The notes under the pieces were generated by a model, which worked only from the letters and a program-made list of their open reading frames with translations, did not search any database and was not told the origin of the DNA. Positions 40,223 to 49,667 of a stretch of DNA of 64,000 nucleotides are shown one piece after another. Source of the stretch: Pantoea stewartii subsp. stewartii (GTDB lineage: Bacteria; Pseudomonadota; Gammaproteobacteria; Enterobacterales; Enterobacteriaceae); NCBI RefSeq assembly GCF_008801695.1, contig NZ_VZPF01000001.1, positions 1 to 64,000 of the forward strand, in the 5' to 3' direction. The number at the start of each line of letters is the position of its first letter. Position 1 is the stretch's first letter. The position numbers and the translations under genes were made by a program.

Positions 40223-40879
40223 ATGGAGTTCATCCATTTTGTGGTCGATTTTATTTTGCACATTGATGTGCATCTGGCCGAATTAGTCGCGCAGTATGGC
40301 ATCTGGATTTACGCCATTTTGTTCCTGATTTTATTCGGCGAAACCGGCTTAGTGGTTACGCCGTTTTTGCCAGGCGACTCGCTGCTGTTTGTCGCGGGGG
40401 CACTGGCGGCATTGCCCGGTAACGATCTGAACGTCCACCTGATGGTCGCGCTGCTGGTTATCGCGGCGATCCTGGGTGATGCGGTGAACTACACCATCGG
40501 TAAACTGTTCGGTGAACGCCTGTTCAGCAACCCGAACTCGAAAATTTTCCGCCGCAGCTATCTGGATAAAACCCATGCGTTTTATACCCGTCATGGTGGA
40601 AAAACCATTATTCTTGCCCGTTTCGTGCCGATTGTGCGTACCTTTGCCCCTTTTGTCGCCGGCATGGGCCACATGTCCTATCGGCATTTTGCCCTGTTTA
40701 ACGTTACCGGTGCGCTGGCATGGGTGCTGCTGTTTTCCTATGCAGGCTATCTGTTTGGCGATTTGCCAGTGGTGCAGGAAAATCTTAAGCTGCTCATCCT
40801 GGGCATTATCGTGGTATCGGTTCTGCCGGGCATTATCGAAATCTGGCGTCATCGCCGCCAGGCTAAGCAGCAAAATTAA
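40223..40879 (+). CDS. dedA: DedA-family inner-membrane protein
   Basis: 218 residues (E. coli DedA 219) with about five or six TM helices. Conserved family motifs are the [18 protein letters not shown] segment near residue 40 and the [16 protein letters not shown] segment near residue 140. DedA/SNARE-associated proteins act in undecaprenyl phosphate or phospholipid flipping and in envelope proton-motive force homeostasis. It lies 24 bases after truA. Confidence 0.92.
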   Translation: MEFIHFVVDFILHIDVHLAELVAQYGIWIYAILFLILFGETGLVVTPFLPGDSLLFVAGALAALPGNDLNVHLMVALLVIAAILGDAVNYTIGKLFGERLFSNPNSKIFRRSYLDKTHAFYTRHGGKTIILARFVPIVRTFAPFVAGMGHMSYRHFALFNVTGALAWVLLFSYAGYLFGDLPVVQENLKLLILGIIVVSVLPGIIEIWRHRRQAKQQN

Positions 40880-41034
40880 CCCTGAGCAGGCTTACCGCTC
40901 AGGGGTAAGACCAGATTTTTATCCACAGTCTTAACTGGTTGTGGTTTAATGAGCGACATTTACCGTCTGCTGAAGCGGTTTTCAGCAGCATCAAGACGAC
41001 TGGACCAGGTCAGTTTTTAACAGAAAGGTCATCA

Positions 41035-41949
41035 ATGAGCTGGATTGAACGCATTTTTAATAAAAGCAATATTACGCCTGCACGTCGTGCCAACATTCCG
41101 GAAGGAGTGTGGACGAAATGCGACAGCTGTGGCCAGGTACTTTACCGTGCCGAGCTGGAGCGTAATCTTGAGGTCTGCCCGAAGTGCGACCACCACATGC
41201 GCATGCACGCCCGTGAGCGTCTGGCGAGCCTGCTCGATCAGGGCACGCTGGTTGAACTGGGCAGTGAGCTGGAACCCAAAGATCTGCTGAAGTTCAGGGA
41301 TTCCAAAAAGTACAAAGATCGTCTGGTTGCGGCACAAAAAGCGACAGATGAAAAAGATGCGCTGATCGTCATGAAAGGCCAACTGCACGGTATGCCGGTT
41401 GTCGCGGCAGCCTTTGAGTTCGCGTTTATGGGCGGTTCAATGGGCTCTGTTGTCGGGGCGCGTTTTGTTCGCGCGGTCGAGCAGGCGCTGGAAGACAACT
41501 GTCCGCTTATCTGCTTCTCCGCCAGCGGCGGTGCCCGTATGCAGGAAGCGTTAATGTCACTGATGCAGATGGCGAAAACTTCTGCGGCGCTGGCGAAAAT
41601 GCAGGAACGCGGTCTGCCCTATATTTCGGTGCTGACTGACCCAACCATGGGCGGTGTTTCCGCCAGCTTCGCGATGCTGGGCGATCTGAACGTGGCCGAA
41701 CCGAAAGCGCTGATTGGCTTTGCGGGTCCACGCGTTATTGAGCAGACCGTGCGTGAAAAACTGCCACCGGGCTTCCAGCGAAGTGAATTTCTGATTGAAA
41801 AAGGCGCGATTGACATGATCATTCGTCGTCCGGAAATGCGCTTTAAACTGGCAAGTCTGCTGGCAAAAATGATGAACCTGCCGGCACCGTTGCACGATGG
41901 TGAAGAGTTCGCACCTGCGACGTCCCACCCGGAGAGTAACGAGGCCTGA
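41035..41949 (+). CDS. accD: AccD, acetyl-CoA carboxylase carboxyltransferase subunit beta
   Basis: 304 residues, equal to E. coli. The N-terminal zinc ribbon has Cys29, Cys32, Cys48 and Cys51 (KCDSCG ... VCPKCDHH). The crotonase-fold carboxyltransferase core includes [20 protein letters not shown] and [14 protein letters not shown]. With AccA it transfers carboxyl from biotin to acetyl-CoA, the first step of fatty acid synthesis. The start at 41035 (MSWIERIFN) is selected over a longer frame that has no family support. Confidence 0.96.
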   Translation: MSWIERIFNKSNITPARRANIPEGVWTKCDSCGQVLYRAELERNLEVCPKCDHHMRMHARERLASLLDQGTLVELGSELEPKDLLKFRDSKKYKDRLVAAQKATDEKDALIVMKGQLHGMPVVAAAFEFAFMGGSMGSVVGARFVRAVEQALEDNCPLICFSASGGARMQEALMSLMQMAKTSAALAKMQERGLPYISVLTDPTMGGVSASFAMLGDLNVAEPKALIGFAGPRVIEQTVREKLPPGFQRSEFLIEKGAIDMIIRRPEMRFKLASLLAKMMNLPAPLHDGEEFAPATSHPESNEA

Positions 41950-41959
41950 CAGGAGACAG

Positions 41960-41980
41960 AAGGCGCGCCGGTCGCGCCTT
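41960..41980 (+). terminator. Hairpin after accD
   Basis: Arms aaggcgcg (41960-41967) and cgcgcctt (41973-41980) lie 10 bases after the accD stop. No T-run follows, so termination may be partial, with read-through to folC. Confidence 0.5.
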
Positions 41981-42040
41981 CCACCCATGCACCCTATACC
42001 TTGTTGCTTTCACCAGGTATAAATTTGCAAAACGGGACAT

Positions 42041-43309
42041 ATGGACAATCTTCACCTCCCTCAAGCCACGTCGCCTTTGGCCACGTGGCTTTATTATCTT
42101 GAGCACCTCCACACTCAGGCAATTGAACTGGGCCTGGACCGTATTCGCCAGGTGGCGCAACGTCTGGACCTGCTGAAGCCTGCCCCTTTTGTTTTCACCG
42201 TTGCCGGTACCAATGGTAAAGGCACTACCTGTCGGACGCTTGAAACCCTGTTGATGGCCGCGGGCTATCGCGTGGGCGTTTACAGCTCGCCGCATCTGGT
42301 GCGTTACACGGAGAATGTCCGGGTGCAGGGACAGGAGCTGAGTGAAGCGCAACACAGCGCCAGTTTCGCTGATATTGAAGCGGGACGCGGTACTATCTCC
42401 CTGACCTATTTTGAATTCGGCACGCTGTCGGCGCTTAAGCTGTTTCAGCAGGCGAAGCTTGACGTGGTCATTCTGGAAGTCGGGCTGGGTGGGCGGCTGG
42501 ACGCAACGAATATTGTGGATGCCGATGTCGCGGTGGTGACCAGTATTGCGCTGGACCATACCGACTGGCTTGGCCCGGATCGCGACAGCATTGGTCGGGA
42601 AAAAGCGGGCGTATTCCGTCAGGGTAAACCTGCGGTGGTGGGTGAACCTGCTATGCCGGTGACGATTGCCGATGTCGCCAGGGAAAAGGGCGCTCAGCTC
42701 ATTCAGCTTGGCCGTGACTGGCACTATCATGCGCAGGCAGAAAGCTGGTCTCTGCGCGATGCGCACGGTGAACTGAGCGATCTACCGCTGCCGCAGGTGC
42801 CCCTGCCGAATGCGGCAACGGCGCTGGTGGCGCTGCGTGCCTCGGGGCTCAACGTCAGCGACGCACATATCCGCGCCAGCCTGCCGCTGGCGGTGCTACC
42901 CGGGCGCTTTCAGACCGTCAGTGAGTCGCCTCGCGTGATTCTGGATGTGGCGCATAACCCGCATGCAGCAGGCTACCTGGCATCGCGCCTGGCTGCCTTG
43001 CCGACGCGGGGGCACGTTCACGCCGTGGTCGGGATGCTGCATGATAAGGATATCGCCGGGACGCTGTCCGCGTTGGCCCCGCAGGTCGATTTCTGGTACT
43101 GCGCGCCGCTGCCCGGCCCGCGCGGTGCCAGTGCAGAACAACTCATGGCACACGTAACGTCTGCCCGGGCATTCGCAGATGTCGAACAGGCCTGGCAACA
43201 GGCGCGGCAGCAGGCTGAACCGCAGGACATCATCCTGGTATGCGGCTCTTTCCTGACCGTCGCGCAGGTGATGGAATCGATTGAAACGGAGAGAGGACGT
43301 GGCGAGTAA
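42041..43309 (+). CDS. folC: FolC, dihydrofolate synthase/folylpolyglutamate synthase
   Basis: 422 residues, as in E. coli. Mur-ligase family: the P-loop is VAGTNGKGTTCRTLE, the Mg/substrate loop LEVGLGGRLDATN, and a C-terminal domain includes LDVAHNPHAAGYL. It adds glutamate to dihydropteroate and extends folate polyglutamates. It overlaps dedD by 11 bases. Confidence 0.95.
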   Translation: MDNLHLPQATSPLATWLYYLEHLHTQAIELGLDRIRQVAQRLDLLKPAPFVFTVAGTNGKGTTCRTLETLLMAAGYRVGVYSSPHLVRYTENVRVQGQELSEAQHSASFADIEAGRGTISLTYFEFGTLSALKLFQQAKLDVVILEVGLGGRLDATNIVDADVAVVTSIALDHTDWLGPDRDSIGREKAGVFRQGKPAVVGEPAMPVTIADVAREKGAQLIQLGRDWHYHAQAESWSLRDAHGELSDLPLPQVPLPNAATALVALRASGLNVSDAHIRASLPLAVLPGRFQTVSESPRVILDVAHNPHAAGYLASRLAALPTRGHVHAVVGMLHDKDIAGTLSALAPQVDFWYCAPLPGPRGASAEQLMAHVTSARAFADVEQAWQQARQQAEPQDIILVCGSFLTVAQVMESIETERGRGE

Positions 43310-44078
43310 GTTTCAAAACCGTTTAGTCGGTACCGTTATTCTGGTGGCCATCGGCGTGATTGTGTTGCCGGGGCTGCTGGATGGTAAGAAAAAACACTAT
43401 AAAGAAGAGTTTGCGGCGATTCCACTGGTCCCGAAACCGGACGACCAGCAGGACAGCGAAATGGTGCCGCCGGTCACCCAGTCGCTGCCAGCCCATCCGC
43501 CTGCCGGCGCGGGCAGTGCGGTAAGTCATCCTGACGGGGGCAACTCACAGGCGCAAGAGGGCAGCACGCAGCCCGAGCAAAACAGTGCGCCGAGTGTCGT
43601 ATCACCGCCGCCTGTACATTCGACGACAGCGAAAGAAAAACCAGCTGAGACGACAAAACCGAAACATACCGAGCAGGCTAAACCGAAGCCGGTAGAACAG
43701 ACGCAGAGCAAACCGGTCGAGAAAACCAAACCGGTTGAGCAAGCGAAGCCCGTTGAAAAAACCAGGCCGGCCGAGCAGGCAGCGCGCACCGAGGAAGCGG
43801 CCCCGGCAGAGCAACCGAAAGAGACGCAACCCTCGGGACAGGCGTATGTTGTCCAGTTGGGCGCGCTGAAGAACGCCAGCAAGGTCAACGAGATTGTCGC
43901 GAAGCTGCGCCTGTCGCGTTACCGGGCCTATACGGTGCCGTCAACGCCGGTGCAGGGACAAATCACCCGCATTTATGTGGGACCGGATGCGTCTAAAGCG
44001 AAAATGCAGGCGGCAGTGGGCGAGCTGAAAAACGTCTCGGGTCTAAGCGGCGTGGTTAAGCCCTACAGCGCGCGTTAA
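43299..44078 (+). CDS. dedD: DedD, SPOR-domain cell division protein
   Basis: 259 residues (E. coli 220). An N-terminal TM helix (about 8-26) is followed by a long periplasmic linker rich in Lys, Pro, Glu and Thr, and a C-terminal SPOR domain (about 180-259; AYVVQLGALKNASKVNEIV). It binds denuded peptidoglycan at the septum and supports FtsN-type activation of constriction. The GTG at 43299 is chosen because it gives MASKFQNRLVGT as in E. coli. The linker holds imperfect KPVEQ/KPVEK repeats, which account for the extra length. Confidence 0.92.
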   Translation: MASKFQNRLVGTVILVAIGVIVLPGLLDGKKKHYKEEFAAIPLVPKPDDQQDSEMVPPVTQSLPAHPPAGAGSAVSHPDGGNSQAQEGSTQPEQNSAPSVVSPPPVHSTTAKEKPAETTKPKHTEQAKPKPVEQTQSKPVEKTKPVEQAKPVEKTRPAEQAARTEEAAPAEQPKETQPSGQAYVVQLGALKNASKVNEIVAKLRLSRYRAYTVPSTPVQGQITRIYVGPDASKAKMQAAVGELKNVSGLSGVVKPYSAR

Positions 44079-44084
44079 ATCCGT

Positions 44085-44160
44085 GATTGGCGCTGCCGAT
44101 AAGAATAACAGGCAGCGGCAATCAGCCCTGGCTAAGCGGGGCGGGCAACGGTTAGCCAGG
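44085..44160. other. Two consecutive strong hairpins in the dedD-cvpA spacer
   Basis: Hairpin 1 pairs gattg-cgctgcc (44085-44097) with ggcagcg-caatc (44111-44123). Hairpin 2 pairs cctggctaa (44127-44135) with ttagccagg (44152-44160). Neither is followed by a T-run. They could stabilise the dedD mRNA 3' end or be a repeat family element; I do not recognise them as REP or ERIC. Confidence 0.55.
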
Positions 44161-44193
44161 CTTTTCAAGGGGTTAACCGGATAACAATCTCAC

Positions 44194-44226
44194 AGGCGAA
44201 GTTCGTTTTTTTCTTCGCCTTTTTTA
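44194..44226 (+). terminator. Rho-independent terminator before cvpA
   Basis: Arms aggcgaag (44194-44201) and cttcgcct (44213-44220), followed by a T-run. It separates the accD-folC-dedD unit from the purine-controlled cvpA-purF unit. Confidence 0.82.
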
Positions 44227-44250
44227 TGGATGCAGAACCTGAAAACCCCT

Positions 44251-44279
44251 ACGCAAACGTTTTCTTTTTCTGTTAGAAT
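44251..44279 (+). promoter_or_regulatory. PurR operator and promoter of cvpA-purF
   Basis: ACGCAAACGTTTTCTT at 44251-44266 fits the PurR box consensus ACGCAAACGTTTNCGT. A TTAGAAT -10-like element lies at 44273-44279. The arrangement matches the E. coli cvpA-purF operator, so repression by PurR with hypoxanthine or guanine is expected. Confidence 0.88.
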
Positions 44280-44330
44280 GCGCCCCGAACTGGATGCAGG
44301 GGGGCAATGGCACTGGCGCTGGAAGAGTTC

Positions 44331-44816
44331 ATGATCTGGATTGATTACGTCATTATTGCGGTAGTTGGTTTTTCGGCTTTGGTCAGCCTGGTTCGAGGGT
44401 TTGTCCGCGAAGCCTTATCTCTTGTTACCTGGGGATGCGCGTTTTTTGTCGCCAGTCATTACTATGCCTACCTTGCTGTCTGGTTTACAGGTTTTGACGA
44501 CGAACTGGTTCGGAACGGAATCGCCATTGCGGTGCTGTTCATTGCGACCCTGATTGTGGGGGCGATAGTGAACTACGTTATCGGCTCGCTGGTAGAAAAA
44601 ACCGGCCTGTCGGGAACCGATCGGGTATTAGGCGTTTGTTTCGGGGCCTTGCGTGGTGTGCTTATTGTAGCCGCTTTGCTGTTCTTCCTGGATACATTCA
44701 CGGGTTTTTCAAAAAGCCCGGACTGGCAGCAGTCTCAACTTATTCCCGAGTTCAGTTCTATAATCAGGTGTTTTTTTGACTACCTGAAAAGCACGTCGAG
44801 TTTTTTGCCCCGGTGA
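44331..44816 (+). CDS. cvpA: CvpA, inner-membrane colicin V production protein
   Basis: 161 residues (E. coli 162) with four TM helices. Conserved text includes [18 protein letters not shown] and [19 protein letters not shown]. It is linked to envelope homeostasis and bile tolerance, and is needed for colicin V export. The start at 44331 (MIWIDYVII) is the E. coli position; an upstream frame start at 44307 is not supported. It is co-transcribed with purF from the PurR-controlled promoter. Confidence 0.92.
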   Translation: MIWIDYVIIAVVGFSALVSLVRGFVREALSLVTWGCAFFVASHYYAYLAVWFTGFDDELVRNGIAIAVLFIATLIVGAIVNYVIGSLVEKTGLSGTDRVLGVCFGALRGVLIVAALLFFLDTFTGFSKSPDWQQSQLIPEFSSIIRCFFDYLKSTSSFLPR

Positions 44817-44853
44817 GACCATCGGGCGTACGGCTTAATGAGGAAATGACAAC

Positions 44854-46371
44854 ATGTGCGGTATTGTCGGTATCACCGGTTTCATGCCGGTAAACCAGTC
44901 GATCTATGACGCGTTAACGGTGCTCCAGCATCGTGGGCAGGATGCCGCAGGCATTTGTACGATTGATGCGCTCAACTGCTTTCGCCTGCGTAAGGCCAAC
45001 GGCCTGGTCAGCGATGTTTTCGAAGCCCGTCATATGCAGCGTTTACAAGGCAACATGGGGATTGGTCATGCACGCTATCCTACAGCGGGCAGCTCCAGCG
45101 CTTCTGAAGCGCAACCGTTCTACGTCAACTCGCCGTACGGGATTTCTCTTGCACACAACGGTAACCTGACCAACGCACATGAACTGCGTAAGCAGCTGTT
45201 CGAAAAAGGCCGCCGTCATGTGAACACCACGTCAGACTCAGAGATCCTGCTGAATATCTTCGCGCAGGAACTGGATCGTTTTCAGCACTATCCGCTGGAA
45301 GCCGACAACATTTTTGCCGCTATCGCCGCCGTGCATCAGCAGGTTCGCGGCGCGTATGCGGTGGTCTCGATGATTATCGGTCACGGCATGGTCGCCTTCC
45401 GCGATCCTAACGGGATTCGTCCGCTGGTGCTGGGCAAACGCGTCATTGCGGATGGCCGTACCGAGTATATGGTGGCCTCAGAGAGCGTCGCGCTGGATAC
45501 ACTGGGTTTTGAATTCATCCGTGACGTCGCGCCGGGTGAAGCGGTGTACATCACGGAGCAGGGCCAGCTTTCGACCCGGCAGTGTGCCGAGAACCCCAAA
45601 AACAATCCGTGCCTGTTCGAATACGTCTATTTTGCCCGACCGGACTCCTTCCTGGACAAAATTTCGGTCTACAGCGCGCGCGTCCGCATGGGCACCAAGC
45701 TGGGCCAGAAAATTGCCCGTGAATGGGAAGATCTGGATATCGATGTGGTGATTCCGATTCCGGAAACCTCCATGGATACGGCACTGGAAATCGCCCGCAT
45801 CCTTGATAAGCCTTACCGCCAGGGATTTGTGAAAAACCGCTATGTCGGTCGTACTTTTATCATGCCGGGTCAGCAGCTGCGCCGCAGCGCCGTGCGCCGC
45901 AAACTCAATGCTAACCGCGCCGAATTCCGCGATAAAAACGTCTTGCTGATCGATGACTCTATCGTGCGTGGCACCACGTCTGAGCAGATTATTGAAATGG
46001 CACGCGAAGCAGGGGCTAAAAAAGTTTATCTCGCCTCTGCGGCTCCGGAAGTGCGCTTCCCTAACGTCTACGGCATTGATATGCCGAGCGCCACTGAGCT
46101 GATTGCCCATGGCCGCGAAGTCGAAGAGATTCGTCAGATTATCAAAGCAGATGCGCTGATTTTCCAGGATCTCACTGACCTCATCGAAGCCGTACGCGAA
46201 GAGAATCCCGATATCGTTCAGTTCGAGTGCTCCGTTTTTAACGGGGTTTACGTTACTAAAGATGTGGATCAGGGCTACCTTGAATATCTGGAATCCCTGC
46301 GTAACGACGACGCGAAAGCCATTGCGCGGCAGAACGAAGTCGAAAATCTTGAACTGCATAACGAAGGCTAA
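44854..46371 (+). CDS. purF: PurF, amidophosphoribosyltransferase
   Basis: 505 residues, as in E. coli. Class II glutamine amidotransferase: Cys2 (MCGIVGI) is the nucleophile after Met removal. The phosphoribosyltransferase domain carries the PRPP loop [17 protein letters not shown] (about 364-380). It catalyses the committed step of purine synthesis. It lies 37 bases after cvpA, under the same promoter, and ends at a strong terminator. Confidence 0.96.
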   Translation: MCGIVGITGFMPVNQSIYDALTVLQHRGQDAAGICTIDALNCFRLRKANGLVSDVFEARHMQRLQGNMGIGHARYPTAGSSSASEAQPFYVNSPYGISLAHNGNLTNAHELRKQLFEKGRRHVNTTSDSEILLNIFAQELDRFQHYPLEADNIFAAIAAVHQQVRGAYAVVSMIIGHGMVAFRDPNGIRPLVLGKRVIADGRTEYMVASESVALDTLGFEFIRDVAPGEAVYITEQGQLSTRQCAENPKNNPCLFEYVYFARPDSFLDKISVYSARVRMGTKLGQKIAREWEDLDIDVVIPIPETSMDTALEIARILDKPYRQGFVKNRYVGRTFIMPGQQLRRSAVRRKLNANRAEFRDKNVLLIDDSIVRGTTSEQIIEMAREAGAKKVYLASAAPEVRFPNVYGIDMPSATELIAHGREVEEIRQIIKADALIFQDLTDLIEAVREENPDIVQFECSVFNGVYVTKDVDQGYLEYLESLRNDDAKAIARQNEVENLELHNEG

Positions 46372-46385
46372 TCAGGTCTAATGCA

Positions 46386-46425
46386 AAAAAAGAGGGCGGG
46401 ACTTATCCCGCCCTCTGTGTTTTTT
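46386..46425 (+). terminator. Rho-independent terminator after purF
   Basis: Arms agagggcggga (46391-46401) and tcccgccctct (46406-46416), 11 bp and perfect, with an A-run before and a T-run after. A clear transcription stop. Confidence 0.93.
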
Positions 46426-46472
46426 GTCGCGCTGCGCTATTATGGTGCACTTTGCCACTGCAAGGTTGAACG

Positions 46473-47042
46473 ATGAAACGACTCATTATTGGTATTTCCG
46501 GCGCAAGCGGTGTGATTTACGGCGTGCGGTTACTGCAGGTCTTGCAGCAGGTCAGCGACGTGGAAACCCATCTGGTCATCAGTCACGCGGCGCGTCAGAC
46601 GCTGAGCCTGGAAAGTGACTACAGTCTGCGCGATGTTCAGGCGCTGGCCGATGTGGTTCATGATGTGCGCGACATTGCCGCCAGCATTTCCTCCGGGTCG
46701 TTTAAAACCCTGGGCATGGTGATTTTACCGTGTTCAATGAAAACCCTGTCGGGCATTGTGCACAGCTACAGCGATTCCCTGCTGACGCGCGCGGCGGACG
46801 TGGTGCTTAAAGAGCAGCGCAAGCTGGTACTCTGCGTACGTGAAACGCCGCTGCATATTGGCCACTTGCGGATGATGACGACCGCCGCTGAATTAGGGGC
46901 GATTATCATGCCGCCGGTACCGGCGTTTTATCATCGTCCGACAACCATTGACGAACTGGTCGATCAAACAATTAACCGGGTTATCGATCAGTTCGACATT
47001 GAACTGCCTCAGGATTTGTTTGTGCGCTGGCAAGGTGCATAA
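46473..47042 (+). CDS. ubiX: UbiX, flavin prenyltransferase
   Basis: 189 residues, as in E. coli. It makes the prenylated FMN cofactor for UbiD, the decarboxylase of ubiquinone synthesis. The FMN-binding N-terminus IIGISGASGVIYGVRLL and the VILPCSMKTLSGIVHSYS segment are conserved. It has its own short leader after the purF terminator. Confidence 0.94.
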   Translation: MKRLIIGISGASGVIYGVRLLQVLQQVSDVETHLVISHAARQTLSLESDYSLRDVQALADVVHDVRDIAASISSGSFKTLGMVILPCSMKTLSGIVHSYSDSLLTRAADVVLKEQRKLVLCVRETPLHIGHLRMMTTAAELGAIIMPPVPAFYHRPTTIDELVDQTINRVIDQFDIELPQDLFVRWQGA

Positions 47043-47053
47043 GGTTCAGCTTG

Positions 47054-47070
47054 TGCACTTATTTAGTGCA
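47054..47070 (+). promoter_or_regulatory. NtrC enhancer site upstream of argT
   Basis: TGCACTTATTTAGTGCA is a perfect 6-bp inverted repeat with a 5-bp spacer and fits the NtrC consensus TGCACC-N5-GGTGCA. It lies about 165 bases upstream of the -24/-12 promoter, a usual enhancer distance. Confidence 0.82.
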
Positions 47071-47222
47071 AAAGCGCGGGAGCGATCACTGTTCCTGCAT
47101 TTGATGAACTAAAAGTTCACAACATCGCTTTTTCTCTGTGACTTCACTGATATATTCCTTTCACAAACCCAGCCTTTATGTGGCAAAAACGGCGGGCTGG
47201 GCGCGCGGCAGACCTGCATAAC

Positions 47223-47238
47223 TGGCACGAAACGTGCA
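47223..47238 (+). promoter_or_regulatory. Sigma-54 promoter of argT-hisQMP
   Basis: TGGCACG at 47223-47229 and TGCA at 47235-47238 fit the -24/-12 consensus TGGCACG-N4-TTGCA with one mismatch. With the NtrC site upstream this predicts induction under nitrogen limitation, as known for argT in Salmonella. Confidence 0.82.
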
Positions 47239-47309
47239 CAGGTTACTGGCAGTGTTCGTTGCAAACACACATCATGCATCACATAACAATAATTTGCTGA
47301 GGGTAATCT

Positions 47310-48092
47310 ATGAAGAAGCGTGTTCTGGCTCTTTCTTTAATGTTGGGCCTGTCCAGTGTGGCCAGCGTATTTGCAGCCGTACCGGCCTCGATTCGTGTCG
47401 GCACTGACCCAACATACCCGCCGTTTGAGTCAAAAAACGCGCAAGGACAGTTAGTCGGTTTTGATATCGATCTGGCTAACGAAATCTGTAAACGTATTCA
47501 GACCAAATGTACCTATGTGGAAAGCGACTTTGATGCGCTGATTCCGTCGCTGAAAGCTAAAAAAATTGACGCTATTATCTCCTCGCTCTCTATCACCGCG
47601 AAACGTCAGGAAGAGATTGCTTTCTCTGACAAACTCTATGCGGCCAATGCCCGTTTAGTCGCGCCTAAAGGTTCGAAAATTCTGCCGACGGTTGAATCGC
47701 TGAAAGGCAAAAACGTCGGTGTGCTGCAAGGCACCACGCAGGAAACCTATGCTAACCAGTACTGGCGTCCAAAAGGTGTGACCGTCACGCCTTATGCGAA
47801 CCAGGATCTGGTGTACCAGGATCTGACTGCGGGCCGTATTGATGCCGCATTCCAGGATGAAGTACAGGCGGCTGAAGGCTTCCTGAAGCAGCCTGTCGGT
47901 AAAGACTATGCTTTTGCCGGTCCGGCCGTGAAAGATGACAAGATTTTTGGCGTCGGTACCGGTATAGGATTACGTAAAGATGACACCGAGCTGAAAGCGG
48001 CCATTGATAAAGCGTTTGAATCCATGCGCAAAGACGGTACGTACGACAAAATTGCGAAGAAATACTTTAATTTCAACGTGTACGGTGACTAA
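47310..48092 (+). CDS. argT: ArgT/HisJ, periplasmic lysine/arginine/ornithine or histidine binding protein
   Basis: 260 residues. A signal peptide ([22 protein letters not shown]) precedes a family 3 solute-binding domain: [18 protein letters not shown], then the ligand-contact area [17 protein letters not shown] and the C-terminal NVYGD. E. coli has two paralogues here (argT, hisJ); this window has one. Segments such as [18 protein letters not shown] and YANQDLVY favour ArgT, so that symbol is used, but it may bind His as well. It delivers ligand to HisQMP. Confidence 0.88.
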   Translation: MKKRVLALSLMLGLSSVASVFAAVPASIRVGTDPTYPPFESKNAQGQLVGFDIDLANEICKRIQTKCTYVESDFDALIPSLKAKKIDAIISSLSITAKRQEEIAFSDKLYAANARLVAPKGSKILPTVESLKGKNVGVLQGTTQETYANQYWRPKGVTVTPYANQDLVYQDLTAGRIDAAFQDEVQAAEGFLKQPVGKDYAFAGPAVKDDKIFGVGTGIGLRKDDTELKAAIDKAFESMRKDGTYDKIAKKYFNFNVYGD

Positions 48093-48136
48093 CCTGTCGA
48101 CTTTGCCTCTGGTAATCGCCTGACCGGATAACGCCT

Positions 48137-48167
48137 GGTTGCCCTGGCCGCACTGGCCCCGGCAACC
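48137..48167 (+). other. Hairpin in the argT-hisQ spacer
   Basis: Arms ggttgcc (48137-48143) and ggcaacc (48161-48167), with further pairing of ctggcc/ggcc inside. No T-run. It fits the usual stabilising or attenuating structure between a highly expressed binding-protein gene and its membrane genes. Confidence 0.5.
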
Positions 48168-48259
48168 TCTGCGTTGTGGTTGATGCCTTACCAGAAGCAA
48201 CGCTGCCCGCCCACGTGGCGGGTTCAGCGCCGTTTCCACCCCACGACAGGATCTTTTCC

Positions 48260-48946
48260 ATGTTGTATGGCTATTCTGATGTCATTTTAAAAGGCACGTT
48301 GGTCACGCTGGAGCTGGCACTGAGTTCCGTGCTGCTGGCGGTGATTCTCGGGCTGATTGGCGCAGGCGCGAAGCTGTCACGTCATCGCCTGCTGTCGCTT
48401 ATTTTTGAGGGCTACACGACGCTGATTCGTGGCGTGCCCGATCTCGTCCTGATGCTCCTGATCTTCTACGGTCTGCAGATAGTGCTGAACCACATCACCG
48501 ATGCGCTGGGTCTGGCGCAGTTCGATATCGATCCTATGGTCGCGGGCATTATCACCCTGGGCTTCATCTACGGGGCCTATTTTACCGAGACGTTTCGCGG
48601 GGCCTTCATGGCCGTGCCCAAAGGGCAAATCGAAGCCGCGACCGCGTTTGGTTTTACCGGTTCCCAGGTTTTCTGTCGCATCCTCTTTCCGGCGATGATG
48701 CGTTATGCGCTGCCCGGGATTGGTAATAACTGGCAGGTGATCCTGAAAGCGACCGCGCTGGTCTCGCTGCTGGGGCTGGAAGATGTGGTTAAAGCCACGC
48801 AGCTGGCGGGCAAGAGCACCTGGCAGCCGTTTTATTTCGCCATCGTCGCGGGTGTGATCTATCTGGTGTTTACCACGCTGTCTAACGGCGTGCTATGGTG
48901 GCTCAATCGCCGCTACACGGTTGGCGTGAAGAGGGCAGAGCTATGA
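48260..48946 (+). CDS. hisQ: HisQ, basic amino acid ABC transporter permease
   Basis: 228 residues, as in E. coli. Five TM helices and the EAA-type cytoplasmic loop (EAATAFGFTGSQVFCRILFP), which contacts HisP. The start at 48260 is chosen (MLYGYSDVILKGT); a longer frame from 48176 runs into the noncoding spacer. It overlaps hisM by four bases. Confidence 0.93.
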   Translation: MLYGYSDVILKGTLVTLELALSSVLLAVILGLIGAGAKLSRHRLLSLIFEGYTTLIRGVPDLVLMLLIFYGLQIVLNHITDALGLAQFDIDPMVAGIITLGFIYGAYFTETFRGAFMAVPKGQIEAATAFGFTGSQVFCRILFPAMMRYALPGIGNNWQVILKATALVSLLGLEDVVKATQLAGKSTWQPFYFAIVAGVIYLVFTTLSNGVLWWLNRRYTVGVKRAEL

Positions 48947-49659
48947 TTGAGATTATCCACGAGTACTGGAAATCACTGCTCTGGACTGACGGTTACCGCT
49001 TCACCGGCGTGGCGATTACGCTATGGCTGCTGATTGTTTCGGTGTTGCTGGGCGGCTGTATGGCGGTACTGCTGGCGATTGCACGCGTGTCGCCGAATCG
49101 CTTTATCAGCCTGCCGGTCTGGCTCTTTACCTATGTTTTTCGCGGTACGCCGCTGTATGTTCAACTGCTGGTATTCTATTCCGGCATGTATACGCTGGAG
49201 ATCGTGAAAGGCACCGAGTTGCTGAATGCGTTTTTCCGCAGCGGACTGAACTGTACCTTACTGGCGTTTACCCTGAATACCTGCGCCTATACGACGGAGA
49301 TTTTCGCCGGTGCGATTCGTGCTGTGCCTCACGGGGAAATTGAAGCCGCGCGCGCGTATGGTTTCTCAACGTTTAAACTGTATCGCTGCATTATTTTGCC
49401 TTCTGCGCTGCGCACCGCCTTGCCGGTTTACAGCAATGAGGTGATATTGATGCTGCACTCGACCGCGCTGGCCTTTACGGCAACCGTGCCTGATTTGCTC
49501 AAAATCGCCCGGGACATCAACGCGGCAACGTATCAGCCCTTTACCGCGTTTGGCATTGCGGCCGTCCTGTACCTGATTATTTCCTACACACTGATTAGCC
49601 TGTTCCGCCTGGCGGAGCGTCGCTGGCTGGCCCATGTGAAACCTTCTTCATCGCATTGA
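48943..49659 (+). CDS. hisM: HisM, basic amino acid ABC transporter permease
   Basis: 238 residues, as in E. coli. Five TM helices with the EAA loop ([20 protein letters not shown]). It pairs with HisQ to form the channel. ATGA overlap with hisQ fixes the start. hisP follows after about 8 bases. Confidence 0.93.
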   Translation: MIEIIHEYWKSLLWTDGYRFTGVAITLWLLIVSVLLGGCMAVLLAIARVSPNRFISLPVWLFTYVFRGTPLYVQLLVFYSGMYTLEIVKGTELLNAFFRSGLNCTLLAFTLNTCAYTTEIFAGAIRAVPHGEIEAARAYGFSTFKLYRCIILPSALRTALPVYSNEVILMLHSTALAFTATVPDLLKIARDINAATYQPFTAFGIAAVLYLIISYTLISLFRLAERRWLAHVKPSSSH

Positions 49660-49667
49660 GTAAGACT

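Noticed and set aside
48093-48259. A short gene between argT and hisQ
   Set aside because: The open frame upstream of hisQ (48176) contains the hairpin region, lacks a ribosome site and merely extends hisQ; a noncoding spacer is more likely.
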